DNA of 64,000 nt, from positions 3,100,001-3,164,000 of the forward strand of contig NZ_LT607409.1 in assembly GCF_900091505.1 (NCBI RefSeq), given 5' to 3'. This DNA comes from Micromonospora chokoriensis. GTDB taxonomy: Bacteria > Actinomycetota > Actinomycetes > Mycobacteriales > Micromonosporaceae. Below, in pieces: positions 9,499 to 18,878 of this stretch (its first letter is position 1; each line of letters begins with the position of its first letter). The position numbers and the translations under genes were made by a program. Under the pieces are notes generated by a model, which saw only the letters and a program-made list of their open reading frames with translations, was not told where the DNA came from and searched no databases.

Positions 9499-11697
9499 GT
9501 GCCGCCGAGGTCGGACGAGCCGCGCCGGGACCCGAAGGGGGACCGGCGCGGTTCTTCGCGTGACGCCGCCGACGACGGGCGCGGCAGCGAGCCCGGCATC
9601 GGGGGAATCTCCGGTGCGCGGGCGTACACCCCGAGGGGTCGCACGGTCCGCGACGAGCGCGGCACACCGGCTCGCGGCACGGGCGCCGAGCAGCGTCGTA
9701 CGCCGCGCAGCACCCGTTCCGGCGACCCGTTCCGGCCGGCCCTGCAGGTGCTCGACGGAGGCCGGGCCGCCGCCCGTTCCGGCCGGCGCGACGCCCCGGC
9801 CGCCGGTCGCGGCGGCGTCGTGCGGACCGTCTCCCCGCGTACCCCCCGTGCTCCGGGTGTCGACGAGCCCGCGCCGCGCCGCCGGACCACGCCACGTGCG
9901 CCGCGCCGCGCCGACCGCCCGGTGGCCCGTCGCCAGTCCCGCAAGCCGCCGCGTCCGCCGAAGCTGGCCGACTCGCGGCTGCGGCTGCGGCTGGGCACGG
10001 CGCTCGCCCTGACCCTGTTCGCCACCATCGGAATCCGGCTGGTCTTCCTCCAGGCGGTCGACGCGCCGGCGTACGCCGGCGGTGGCGTCAGCGACCGGCT
10101 CCATACCGTCGAGCTGCCCGCCCCGCGGGGCGCGATCTACGACAGCACCGGCGCGCCGCTGGTCCGCAGCGTCGAGGCGCGGTACGTGTACGCCGACCCG
10201 ACCGAGGTGAAGGACCCGACCGCCGTCGCCAAGGCGCTGTCCCCGCTCCTCGCCATCCCGGTGTCGAAGCTCGTCGAGCTGATGAAGCCTCGCCGGCTGG
10301 AGAACGGCAAGGAGTCCACGTTCGCCTATCTGGCGCGAGGGGTGGAGATCCCGACCGCCAAGCGGGTGCAGGCGTTGGAACTGCCCGGCATCGGGGTGCA
10401 CCGCGACGAGCGCCGTGAGGTGCCCGGCGGTGACCTGGCGGCCAACCTGATCGGCTTCACCAGCCAGGACATGGACGGGCTGGAAGGGCTGGAGGCCCGC
10501 TACGACGACGTGCTCGCCGGACAGGACGGCAAGCGGGTGTACGAGGCCGGCCTCGGCGATCTCGCCGCGCCGATTCCGGGCGGCTACAGCCGGACCACGG
10601 TCGCCAAGCCGGGCAGCTCGATCGCCCTCACGCTCAACCGCGACCTGCAGTTCCGGACGCAGCAGATCCTCAGTGCGGGCATGGCCAAGGCGCCGGGGGG
10701 CACCGGCGCTGCCGTGATCATCGAGATCCCTTCCGGCGCGGTGCTGGCCCAGGCCAGCAATCCCACCTACAACGCGGCGAGACCCTTCCCGAGCGACCCG
10801 GTCGCCCGGGAGGACGCGGCGACCAGCTTCGTCGTCGACCCCGGGTCGATCCACAAGGCGATCACCTTCGGCGCGGCGTTGCAGGAGGGCGTCATCACTC
10901 CGGACACCGTGCTGCCCATCGCCAACAGCATCAAGAAGGGCGACACCTGGTTCTCCGACACCCATCCGGCCAACGGCAAGCGGATGAGCGTGCCGGGGAT
11001 GCTCGCCTACTCGTCGAACGTCGGCACGATCACCATCGCCGACAAGCTCGGCCGGGACCGGTTGATCGACTACCAGAAGCGGTTCGGGCTGGGTAAGCCC
11101 ACCGGTGAGGGGATGCCGGGGGAGGCCAGCGGGCGGCTGCTGCCGGCCGACGAGTGGAGCGATTCGTCGGAGGGGTCGGTGCCGATCGGGCACAGCGTCG
11201 ACGCCACCCCGTTGCAGATGGCCGCCGCGTACGCCGCCATCGCGAACAACGGCACGTACGTGCAGCCGCACCTGGTCAAGGAGGTGATCGGCCCGGACGG
11301 CAAGCGCACCCCCGCGCCCGCGCCGCTGACCCGGTCGGTGCTCAGCCCGCAGAACGCGGCGGCCCTGCGCACCATGCTGGAGGCGGTCACCACCGTCGAC
11401 GGCGCCACCGGCGTCACCGCCGCGGTTCCCGGCTACCGGGTCGCCGGCAAGACCGGCACCGGATCACGGCTGGTCAACGGCAAGATAGACACCGACAAGG
11501 TGTCCTCCTTCATCGGTATGGCCCCCGCCGAGAACCCCCGCTACGTCATCGCGGTCTTCGTGTACTCGCCCAACGGCGGGGGAGCGGCGATCGCCAACCC
11601 GGCGTTCCGCGACATGATGCAGTTCACGCTGCGTCACTACCGGGTGCCGCCCTCGGCCGGCGGATCCGCGCCCAAGTTCACGGTCTATCCGCGCTGA
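9499..11697 (+). CDS. ftsI: Septal peptidoglycan transpeptidase FtsI (PBP3-type class B PBP)
   Basis: Cross-links septal peptidoglycan as the partner of FtsW. At 732 residues it is long because of a roughly 155-residue Arg/Pro-rich N-terminal tail before the single membrane helix (about 157-180). The PBP dimer region follows. Transpeptidase motifs are intact: S450-I-H-K453 nucleophile motif, S505-S506-N507, and K651-T-G. GTG 9499 lies three bases after the ftsL stop. Secretion is Sec-independent of a cleavable signal; the helix serves as anchor. Confidence 0.95.
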   Translation: MPPRSDEPRRDPKGDRRGSSRDAADDGRGSEPGIGGISGARAYTPRGRTVRDERGTPARGTGAEQRRTPRSTRSGDPFRPALQVLDGGRAAARSGRRDAPAAGRGGVVRTVSPRTPRAPGVDEPAPRRRTTPRAPRRADRPVARRQSRKPPRPPKLADSRLRLRLGTALALTLFATIGIRLVFLQAVDAPAYAGGGVSDRLHTVELPAPRGAIYDSTGAPLVRSVEARYVYADPTEVKDPTAVAKALSPLLAIPVSKLVELMKPRRLENGKESTFAYLARGVEIPTAKRVQALELPGIGVHRDERREVPGGDLAANLIGFTSQDMDGLEGLEARYDDVLAGQDGKRVYEAGLGDLAAPIPGGYSRTTVAKPGSSIALTLNRDLQFRTQQILSAGMAKAPGGTGAAVIIEIPSGAVLAQASNPTYNAARPFPSDPVAREDAATSFVVDPGSIHKAITFGAALQEGVITPDTVLPIANSIKKGDTWFSDTHPANGKRMSVPGMLAYSSNVGTITIADKLGRDRLIDYQKRFGLGKPTGEGMPGEASGRLLPADEWSDSSEGSVPIGHSVDATPLQMAAAYAAIANNGTYVQPHLVKEVIGPDGKRTPAPAPLTRSVLSPQNAAALRTMLEAVTTVDGATGVTAAVPGYRVAGKTGTGSRLVNGKIDTDKVSSFIGMAPAENPRYVIAVFVYSPNGGGAAIANPAFRDMMQFTLRHYRVPPSAGGSAPKFTVYPR

Positions 11698-11774
11698 GCA
11701 GCGGCGGCGGGACATCATCGGTGAGTGCCGACGAACCACCGGGGCGGCTGTGCGGCCGGAACCGGACGACCGGG

Positions 11775-11780
11775 TAGGGT
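11775..11780 (+). promoter_or_regulatory. Possible internal promoter for murE (leaderless type)
   Basis: TAGGGT ends 8 bases before the GTG start of murE, in the 91-base gap after ftsI. The spacing fits a leaderless transcript, and no ribosome site precedes the GTG. There is no strong -35 box, so this is a suggestion. Confidence 0.4.
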
Positions 11781-11788
11781 CTGACGCC

Positions 11789-13312
11789 GTGCCCGGCAAT
11801 CCACGTCCACGTACCGTGACCGGAGTCCGGCTCGGTGATCTTGCCGTCCGACTCGCCGTCGACCTTCCGGCGGACGCCGCCGCGGTGCTCGTCACCGGTG
11901 CCACCCACGCCAGCGGCGAGGTCCGCCCCGGCGACCTGTACGCGGCGCTGCCCGGTGCCCGTCGGCACGGCGCGGAGTTCGTCACCGGCGCCGCCGAAGC
12001 GGGCGCCGTGGCCCTGCTGACCGACCCGGCGGGTGCGCAGATGGCCGCCGGGAGCGGCCTGCCGGTCCTGGTCGTGCCCGACCCGCGCGCCGTGCTCGGC
12101 GAGCTGGCGTCGGCCGTGTACGGCGACCCGACCGCCGACCTGACCGTGATCGGGGTGACCGGCACGGCCGGCAAGACGTCCACCGCGTACCTGGTCGAGT
12201 CGGGGCTGCGGGCCGCCGGCCACACCACCGGGCTGATCGGCACCGTGGAGACCCGGCTCGGCGACCTGGTGATCGACAGCGTGCGCACCACCCCGGAGGC
12301 GACCGACCTGCACGCCATGCTGGCCACCGCCCGCGAACGGGGGGTGACCGCCGTGGTCATGGAGGTCTCCAGCCACGCGCTGGCCATGGGTCGGGTGGGC
12401 GGGGTCCGGTTCACCGTCGGCGGCTACACCAACTTCGGCTCCGACCACCTGGACTTCCACGCCGACAGCGACGACTACTTCGCCGCGAAGGCCCAGCTCT
12501 TCGACGGGCGGTGCGCGGTCGAGGTGCTCAACCTCGACGACAGTGCCCTCAAGCCGTTGCACAAGCCGGCCACTGTCACCTACTCGGCGGCCGGTGACCA
12601 GGCCGCGAGCTGGTGGGCCGACGACGTGAGCGGCGAGGGGTACGCCCAGCGGTTCACCGCCCACGGCCCGGATGGCGTGGTCCTGTCCGCCGGGGTGGCG
12701 TTGCCCGGCCGTCACAACGTGGCCAACGCGCTGCTGGCCATCGCCGCGCTGGTCGGCGCCGGGGTGGACCCGGCGATCGCGGCGACCGGCGTCGCCGCCT
12801 GCGGTGGGGTGCCCGGCCGGCTGGAGCTGGTCGACGTCGCCGCACCGGTGCGCGGGGTGGTCGACTACGCGCACAAGTCGGACGCGATCGTGGCCGCGCT
12901 GGCCGCGTTGCGGGAACTGAGCGCCGGCCGGCTGATCTGCGTGATCGGCGCCGGCGGGGACCGGGACCGGGGCAAGCGGCCGGTGATGGGCGCCGCCGTG
13001 GCGGAGGGAGCCGACGTGGTGCTGGTGACCGACGACAACCCGCGTACCGAGGACCCGGCGGAGATCCGCGCCGAGGTGCTCGCCGGGGCGTACCGGGCCG
13101 CCACCGCCGCCCGGATCGTGGAGGTGGCGGGTCGCCGCGCCGCGATCGACGAGGCGGTACGACTGGCCGAGCCGGGTGACGTCATCGCGCTGCTCGGCAA
13201 GGGCCACGAGCGGGGCCAGGAGGTGGCGGGCGAGGTGCTCCCGTTCGACGACAGCGTCGAGTTGGCCGCCGCGCTGCGGGCCCGCTTCGGGGACCTGGCG
13301 GGTCAGCGATGA
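11789..13312 (+). CDS. murE: UDP-MurNAc-tripeptide synthetase MurE (probably meso-DAP adding)
   Basis: Adds the third stem-peptide residue to UDP-MurNAc-dipeptide in the cytoplasm, using ATP. The protein is 507 residues from GTG 11789. The ATP loop reads GVTGTAGKTST with K129, so alanine replaces the usual asparagine of TGTNGKT. D416-N-P-R419 is the motif of diaminopimelate-adding MurE enzymes, in line with DAP-type peptidoglycan. The carbamylated-lysine and substrate regions look normal. Its stop overlaps the murF start as ATGA. Confidence 0.95.
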   Translation: MPGNPRPRTVTGVRLGDLAVRLAVDLPADAAAVLVTGATHASGEVRPGDLYAALPGARRHGAEFVTGAAEAGAVALLTDPAGAQMAAGSGLPVLVVPDPRAVLGELASAVYGDPTADLTVIGVTGTAGKTSTAYLVESGLRAAGHTTGLIGTVETRLGDLVIDSVRTTPEATDLHAMLATARERGVTAVVMEVSSHALAMGRVGGVRFTVGGYTNFGSDHLDFHADSDDYFAAKAQLFDGRCAVEVLNLDDSALKPLHKPATVTYSAAGDQAASWWADDVSGEGYAQRFTAHGPDGVVLSAGVALPGRHNVANALLAIAALVGAGVDPAIAATGVAACGGVPGRLELVDVAAPVRGVVDYAHKSDAIVAALAALRELSAGRLICVIGAGGDRDRGKRPVMGAAVAEGADVVLVTDDNPRTEDPAEIRAEVLAGAYRAATAARIVEVAGRRAAIDEAVRLAEPGDVIALLGKGHERGQEVAGEVLPFDDSVELAAALRARFGDLAGQR

Positions 13313-14706
13313 TCGCGCTGAGCCTGGCCGAGGTGGCCGCCGCCGTCGACGGGCGGCTCGTCGCCGCCGACCCGGCCGCCACCGTCACGGGCAGCGTCGA
13401 GTTCGACTCGCGCAAGGTCGGCCCGGGGTCGCTCTTCGTGGCCTTCCCCGGCGAGAAGGTCGACGGGCACGACTACGCGGCGACGGCCGTCGAGGCCGGC
13501 GCGGTGGCGGTGCTGGGCAGCCGGGAGGTGCCCGGGGTGCCGATGGTGATCGTCGACGACGCGCTGACCGCGATGGGTCGGTTGGCCCGCGCCGCGGTGG
13601 ACCGGCTCCCCGACCTGACCGTGATCGGTGTGACCGGCTCGTCCGGCAAGACCACCACGAAGGACCTGATCGGCCAGCTGACCGCCCGGCTCGGGGCCAC
13701 CGTCGCACCGCCCGGCTCGTTCAACAACGAGCTGGGGCACCCGCACACCGCGCTGCGGGCCGGGCCGGACACCCGTTACCTGGTGATGGAGAAGGGCGCC
13801 CGCGGGATCGGGCACGTGCGGTACCTGTGCGAACTGGTGCCGCCCCGGATCTCCGTGGTGCTCAACGTCGGCACGTCGCACATCGGCGAGTTCGGCTCGC
13901 AGGACAACATCGCCGTGGCCAAGGGCGAGCTGGTCGAGGCCCTGCCGGCGGACGGGCTGGCCGTCCTGAACGCCGACGACCCCCGGGTGTCCGCGATGGC
14001 GAGCCGCACCGGGGCCCGGGTGGTCCGCTACGGCGAGGCACCGGACGCCGACGTACGCGCCGAGGACGTGACGCTGGACGAGCGGGGACACCCGTCGTAC
14101 ACCCTGGTCACCCCGGAGGGGCGCGCGCCGGTGCGGCTCGGGTTGACCGGCCACCACCAGGTGGGTAACACGCTCGCCGCGGCGGCGGTGGCCCGGGAAC
14201 TGGGCATGCCGCTCGCCGAGCTGGCCACGGCCCTCGGTGAGCTGGGGCTGGTCTCGACCCGGCGGATGGACGTGTTCGACCGTCCCGACGGGGTGACCGT
14301 CATCGACGACTCGTACAACGCCAACCCGGCCTCGATGGCGGTGGCGGTGCGGGCGCTGGCCAGCATCGGCCAGGGGCGGCGTACCGTCGCGGTGCTCGGA
14401 TACATGGCCGAGCTGGGCCCGTTCGAGTACGACGGCCACGCCCAGGTCGGCCACCTGGTGGCCGAGTTGGGCGTCGACCGGCTGCTCGTGGTGGGTGAGC
14501 CGGCCGCGCCGATCCACGAGGGCGCGACAGCGGTAGGGAACTGGGGAGGAGAGTCGGTGCTGCTCACCGATCAGGCAGCGGCCGTCGAGGTGCTGCGGAG
14601 TGAACTACGACCGGGTGACGTCGTCCTGGTCAAGGGTTCCCGGTACCGGACGTGGGAGGTGGCCGACGCGCTGCGCGCCGACGCCGGTCAGGGGTCGAGC
14701 CGATGA
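13309..14706 (+). CDS. murF: UDP-MurNAc-tripeptide D-alanyl-D-alanine ligase MurF
   Basis: Adds D-Ala-D-Ala to the tripeptide precursor, completing the cytoplasmic stem peptide. The protein is 465 residues with the ATP loop [11 protein letters not shown] (K114). The N-terminal uracil-binding domain, central ATPase and C-terminal domain with [11 protein letters not shown] (about residues 329-339) are all present. ATG 13309 overlaps the murE stop and its own stop overlaps the mraY start, so the three genes are translationally coupled. Confidence 0.96.
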   Translation: MIALSLAEVAAAVDGRLVAADPAATVTGSVEFDSRKVGPGSLFVAFPGEKVDGHDYAATAVEAGAVAVLGSREVPGVPMVIVDDALTAMGRLARAAVDRLPDLTVIGVTGSSGKTTTKDLIGQLTARLGATVAPPGSFNNELGHPHTALRAGPDTRYLVMEKGARGIGHVRYLCELVPPRISVVLNVGTSHIGEFGSQDNIAVAKGELVEALPADGLAVLNADDPRVSAMASRTGARVVRYGEAPDADVRAEDVTLDERGHPSYTLVTPEGRAPVRLGLTGHHQVGNTLAAAAVARELGMPLAELATALGELGLVSTRRMDVFDRPDGVTVIDDSYNANPASMAVAVRALASIGQGRRTVAVLGYMAELGPFEYDGHAQVGHLVAELGVDRLLVVGEPAAPIHEGATAVGNWGGESVLLTDQAAAVEVLRSELRPGDVVLVKGSRYRTWEVADALRADAGQGSSR

Positions 14707-15827
14707 GGGCGGTCATCGTCGCCATCGGGGTGGCCTTCCTCGTGTCGCTGTTCTGCACCCCGATCGCGATCAAGGTGTTCACCCGGCTCAAGGCGGGTCA
14801 GCCGATCCGCACCGACGGTCCGGCCATGCACCAGGGCAAGAAGGGCACGCCCACCATGGGTGGCGTGGTCTTCATCCTGGCCACCGTGATCGCGTACGTG
14901 GCCGGGCACCTGGCCCTGACCACCCTGCCGGACCAGCAGATCGCGCAGGTGGAGCCGACCATCACGGCGCTGGTGCTGCTGGGGCTGATGGTCTTCTCCG
15001 GGGCGGTGGGTTTCCTCGACGACTTCCTCAAGGTCCGCAAGCGCAACAGCGCCGGCCTGAACAAGCGCGGCAAGCTGCTCGGGCAGATCCTGGTCGGTGC
15101 GGTCTTCGGCGTGATCGCGCTGTGGTTCCCGAGCACGATGACCGACGGCTCGGGCCTGGCCACCAACACCGAGACGGTGGGCAGCACCACGCTGAGCTTC
15201 ATCCGGGACATCGACGCCCTGGAGGTCAGCAAGGTCGGTGCGGTGATCATCTTCATCTTCGTGGTGATGGCCGCGACGAACGGCGTCAACCTCACCGACG
15301 GTCTCGACGGCCTGGCCACCGGTGCCTCGGTGATGGTGCTCGCCGCGTACGCGCTGATCGCGTTCTGGCAGTACCGGCACTGGTGCGCCGACCCGAACTA
15401 CACCCAGCCGTACTGCTACGAGGTTCGCGACCCGTTGGAGATCGCGTTGATCGCCGGGGCGGCGGCCGGGGCCTGTGTGGGCTTCCTCTGGTGGAACACG
15501 TCCCCGGCACGGATCTTCATGGGTGACACCGGGGCGTTGGGGCTGGGCGGTCTGATCGCCGGCATGGCGATGTCGACCCGCACCATCCTGCTGCTGCCGA
15601 TCATCGGTGGGCTCTTCGTCATCATCACGATGTCCGTGGTGATCCAGATCATCTCCTTCAAGACCACCGGTAAACGGGTGTTCCGGATGTCGCCCCTGCA
15701 ACACCACTTCGAGTTGGCCGGCTGGAGCGAGGTCAACATCGTGGTGCGCTTCTGGATCATCGCCGGGATCGGCGTGGCCATCGCCCTGGGCCTGTTCTAC
15801 AGCGAGTTCCTCGCCAACATGACCTGA
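14703..15827 (+). CDS. mraY: Phospho-MurNAc-pentapeptide transferase MraY
   Basis: Transfers phospho-MurNAc-pentapeptide to undecaprenyl phosphate, forming lipid I at the membrane. The 374-residue protein has about ten membrane helices. Family landmarks include the [16 protein letters not shown] loop, the [15 protein letters not shown] motif and the [12 protein letters not shown] loop with catalytic aspartates. ATG 14703 overlaps the murF stop. After it the tight cluster breaks: about 140 non-coding bases with two hairpins precede ftsW, where many actinobacteria carry murD. Confidence 0.96.
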   Translation: MRAVIVAIGVAFLVSLFCTPIAIKVFTRLKAGQPIRTDGPAMHQGKKGTPTMGGVVFILATVIAYVAGHLALTTLPDQQIAQVEPTITALVLLGLMVFSGAVGFLDDFLKVRKRNSAGLNKRGKLLGQILVGAVFGVIALWFPSTMTDGSGLATNTETVGSTTLSFIRDIDALEVSKVGAVIIFIFVVMAATNGVNLTDGLDGLATGASVMVLAAYALIAFWQYRHWCADPNYTQPYCYEVRDPLEIALIAGAAAGACVGFLWWNTSPARIFMGDTGALGLGGLIAGMAMSTRTILLLPIIGGLFVIITMSVVIQIISFKTTGKRVFRMSPLQHHFELAGWSEVNIVVRFWIIAGIGVAIALGLFYSEFLANMT

Positions 15828-15854
15828 CCCGCACCCCCGGCCCCGACTCCCGGA

Positions 15855-15886
15855 GCAGCCCCGGACGCCCCGGCGCCCGGGGCTGC
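15855..15886 (+). terminator. Hairpin after mraY
   Basis: GCAGCCCCGG (15855-15864) pairs perfectly with CCGGGGCTGC (15877-15886) around a 12-base loop, 27 bases after the mraY stop. It has no T-tract, as is common for actinobacterial terminators. Confidence 0.55.
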
Positions 15887-15909
15887 GCCCTGCCCAAGGT
15901 CCGCGCACC

Positions 15910-15959
15910 ATCGGGGACGTTGCTGTCTCGGCGCGCTCTGCGGCAGCAACGTCCCCGAT
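15910..15959. terminator. Long hairpin between mraY and ftsW
   Basis: ATCGGGGACGTTGCTG (15910-15925) is perfectly complementary to 15944-15959, with an 18-base loop. It ends a few bases before the earliest possible ftsW start. Either it terminates or attenuates mraY read-through, or it marks an old junction where murD was lost. Confidence 0.55.
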
Positions 15960-15963
15960 CTTC

Positions 15964-17772
15964 GTGCGGATCGGCGCGGTCCGACACGCCGGGGGTCTCG
16001 TTGTGGGCTCGCCGGGCGTGGCTAGCGGTGATGATGTCGGGGTGGGGGAGGAACCAGGCACCGACGACAGGGACGACAGGACGGCCGTCCGGCCGCGGCG
16101 GTCAGCGGGCCCGGCGGGCACCGTTCCGCCGGGCCGCGCGGACGACCGGCGTGGCGCGGAACCCGGCGCGCCGCGAGGGCTGAGGTCCGGCGCGGCGGCG
16201 GGCGGCACGGGGTCCGGCGCGGCGGCGGGCGGCAAGGAGTCCGGTTCGCCGCCGCGTGAGCCCAGGCCCGGCGCGGCAACAACGGGTCCGGAGTCCGGCG
16301 CTGCGGGCCGCGAGCCGGAACCGGTGGCGCCGCTGCGCGGGCTGGACGGGGCCGCCGGGCTCGCCGCCCTGCGCGGCCTGCTGGACCGGCCGCTGGCCTC
16401 CTACTATCTGCTGCTGTCCTGCGCCGGCCTGCTGCTGCTGATCGGGCTGACCATGGTCTTCTCGGCGACCAGCGTGAAGGACTACGCCGAGGACGGCGAC
16501 GCCTCGGCCTCGGTGACCAAGCAGGCCATCTTCGCGGTGATCGGCATCGGGGCGTTCTGGGCCTGCCAACGCCTGCCCGCCAGCACCTACCGCTCACTGG
16601 GTCGGCCGCTGCTGTTCACCTCGGTGGTGCTGCTGCTGGTGCTCAACCTGCTGGTCGCGTACGCCCGGCTCACCCACCAGAAGTCAGCCGGGTTCGGGCC
16701 GGTCGAGGCGCGCCTGAACTGGCTGTTCGTCGGCGGGATCCAGCTCCAGCCGTCCGAGCTGGCCAAGTTCGCGATGGTGCTCTGGGGCGCGCACCTGATC
16801 GCCCGCAAGGGTGCCGCGTTGGGGTGGTGGCGGGAGTTGGCCACCCCGCTCTTCCCGGTGATGGGCCTGCTCTTCGTCCTGGTCGGCTACAACGACACGG
16901 GCACGATGCTCTGCCTGCTGGCCCTGGTGGTGGGCCTGCTCTGGGCCGCCGGTGTCCGGATGCGGGTCTTCGGCGTGCTGACGGTCGTCGGCCTGCTCGG
17001 CGTCGGCCTGCTCGTCGCGGTGGCCTCGCTCGGGGCCGGCTCCGGCGAACGCGGCGAGGAGAACTACCGCTTCGCCCGGCTGGCCATGTTCTTCAACCCG
17101 CCGGACCCGGAGACCTGCAAGCTCGACGGCTGCCTCCAGTTCTACCAGGGACGGCTGGCCATCGAGCACGGCGGCTGGTTCGGCGTCGGGCTGGGCAAGG
17201 GCAGCCTGAAGTGGGACTGGCTGCCCGAGGCGCACAACGACTTCATCTTCGCGATCATCGCCGAGGAGTTGGGCGTGATCGGCTGCGCGGTGGTGCTCGC
17301 CCTGTTCGCCGTCCTCGCGTACACCGGGTTGCGGATCGCCCGCCGGGTCGACGACCCGTTCCGCCGGCTCGCCGCCGCCGCCGTGACCACCTGGCTGGTC
17401 AGCCAGGCCGTGATCAACATCGGTGGGGTGGTCGGGCTGCTGCCGATCACCGGCCTGCCGCTGCCGTTCATCTCCGACGGCGGAAGTGCCCTGGTGGTGA
17501 CGTTGGCGGGTATCGGCATGCTGGCGTCCTTCGCCCGCGCCGAACCCGATGCGGCCAGAGCACTGCATGCCCGTCCGCCGGCCCGGTGGGTCCGACTACT
17601 CTGGGCCCCGTTGCCGCCGCTTCCCGGCCGGCGCCGCCGGCCGGCGACGCCACCGGCGGCCCGAGGGCCCGTGCCCCGGTCGCGGGAGCGGCGGAAGGAC
17701 GACCAGGCCGCACCGCGCGGTGTCCGGCAGGGCCGGAGCCGTCAGGGTACGGCGAGCGAGAGGAGACGCTGA
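15964..17772 (+). CDS. ftsW: Septal peptidoglycan polymerase FtsW (SEDS family)
   Basis: SEDS glycosyltransferase that polymerises lipid II at the septum together with FtsI. The longest frame (602 residues) begins at GTG 15964, but that start abuts a hairpin; in-frame GTGs at 16003, 16018 or 16042 are plausible, so the true N-terminus is uncertain. An unusually long Gly/Ala/Pro-rich cytoplasmic tail, with the repeat SGAAAGG, precedes the first helix (near residue 140). About ten helices follow, with the conserved NIGGVVGLLPITGLPLPFISDGG near the end. A basic tail closes the protein and the stop overlaps murG as TGATG. Confidence 0.93.
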   Translation: MRIGAVRHAGGLVVGSPGVASGDDVGVGEEPGTDDRDDRTAVRPRRSAGPAGTVPPGRADDRRGAEPGAPRGLRSGAAAGGTGSGAAAGGKESGSPPREPRPGAATTGPESGAAGREPEPVAPLRGLDGAAGLAALRGLLDRPLASYYLLLSCAGLLLLIGLTMVFSATSVKDYAEDGDASASVTKQAIFAVIGIGAFWACQRLPASTYRSLGRPLLFTSVVLLLVLNLLVAYARLTHQKSAGFGPVEARLNWLFVGGIQLQPSELAKFAMVLWGAHLIARKGAALGWWRELATPLFPVMGLLFVLVGYNDTGTMLCLLALVVGLLWAAGVRMRVFGVLTVVGLLGVGLLVAVASLGAGSGERGEENYRFARLAMFFNPPDPETCKLDGCLQFYQGRLAIEHGGWFGVGLGKGSLKWDWLPEAHNDFIFAIIAEELGVIGCAVVLALFAVLAYTGLRIARRVDDPFRRLAAAAVTTWLVSQAVINIGGVVGLLPITGLPLPFISDGGSALVVTLAGIGMLASFARAEPDAARALHARPPARWVRLLWAPLPPLPGRRRRPATPPAARGPVPRSRERRKDDQAAPRGVRQGRSRQGTASERRR

Positions 17773-18878
17773 TGGGTCCGCTGCGTTCGGTGGTGCTCGC
17801 GGGAGGTGGCACCGGGGGGCACGTCTACCCGCTGCTCGCCTTCGCCGACTGCCTGCGCCGACACGACCCGGGCGTCCGGATCACCTGCCTCGGCACACCA
17901 CGTGGCATGGAGAACGATTTGATCCCGCCGGCCGGCTACGACCTGCGGCCGATCCCGGCGTACCAGCTGCCCCGGTCGGTCAACATGAACCTGGTCCGTA
18001 CCCCGGGCCGGATGTGGACCGCCGCGCGCGCGGCGGGCAAGGTGATCGACGAGGTGAAGGCCGACGTGGTCGTCGGCTTCGGCGGGTACGTCTCGGTGCC
18101 GGCCTACCTGGCCGCGTGGCGTCGGGAGATGCCCATGGTGATCCACGAGGTGAACGTGCCGCCGGGCGTCGCCAACCGGCTCGGCATGAAGTTCACCAAG
18201 AACATCGCTGTCGGCTTCCCGCACCAGCCCAGTCAGGCCGAGTCCCTGCGCGACGCCACCATCGTGGGTGTGCCGCTGCGCCGCAGCATCGCCGCACTGG
18301 ACCGGTACGCGCTGCGCAACGCCGCCCGCGCCCACTTCGGACTCCGCCCGGACCTGCCGGTGCTCTTCGTCTCCGGCGGCTCGTCGGGTGCCCGTTCGAT
18401 CAACCTGGCGGTGTCCGGCGCGGCCAAGGAGTTGGCCCGCAACGGCGTGCAGGTGCTGCACGTGATGGGCGCGCGCAACGAGCCGGTGCCGATCCCCAGC
18501 GACCTGCCGGTGCCGTACGTGACGCTGCCGTACCTGTCCGAGATGGAGCTGGGCTACGCCGCCGCCGACCTGATGCTGGCCCGGGGCGGCGCGATGACCG
18601 TCGCCGAGGTCTCCGCGATCGGGCAGCCGACGATCTACGTGCCGTACCCGCACAGCAACCAGGAGCAGCGGCGCAACGCCCTGCCCGTGGTGGAGGCCGG
18701 CGGCGGGATCCTGGTCGACGACGCCGAACTCACCCCGGACTGGCTGGAGCGCACCGTCATCCCGCTCATCCGCGACCCGCAGCGGCTGCACACGATGGGC
18801 GCCGCCGCGGCGAGGTACGGGCGACGTGACGGCGACGAGGCGCTGCGCTCCTTCGTCCTCCAGGCGGTGGCCCGATGA
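17772..18878 (+). CDS. murG: Lipid II synthase, UDP-GlcNAc transferase MurG
   Basis: Adds GlcNAc from UDP-GlcNAc to lipid I at the inner face of the membrane. The protein is 368 residues. The N-terminal glycine loop is GGGTGGH (11-17); the second Gly loop GGSSGARSIN and the UDP-GlcNAc site around RGGAMTVAEV with PHSNQEQRRNA are intact. ATG 17772 overlaps the ftsW stop by one base and is preceded by GAGAGGAGACG. The stop overlaps murC as ATGA. Confidence 0.96.
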   Translation: MGPLRSVVLAGGGTGGHVYPLLAFADCLRRHDPGVRITCLGTPRGMENDLIPPAGYDLRPIPAYQLPRSVNMNLVRTPGRMWTAARAAGKVIDEVKADVVVGFGGYVSVPAYLAAWRREMPMVIHEVNVPPGVANRLGMKFTKNIAVGFPHQPSQAESLRDATIVGVPLRRSIAALDRYALRNAARAHFGLRPDLPVLFVSGGSSGARSINLAVSGAAKELARNGVQVLHVMGARNEPVPIPSDLPVPYVTLPYLSEMELGYAAADLMLARGGAMTVAEVSAIGQPTIYVPYPHSNQEQRRNALPVVEAGGGILVDDAELTPDWLERTVIPLIRDPQRLHTMGAAAARYGRRDGDEALRSFVLQAVAR

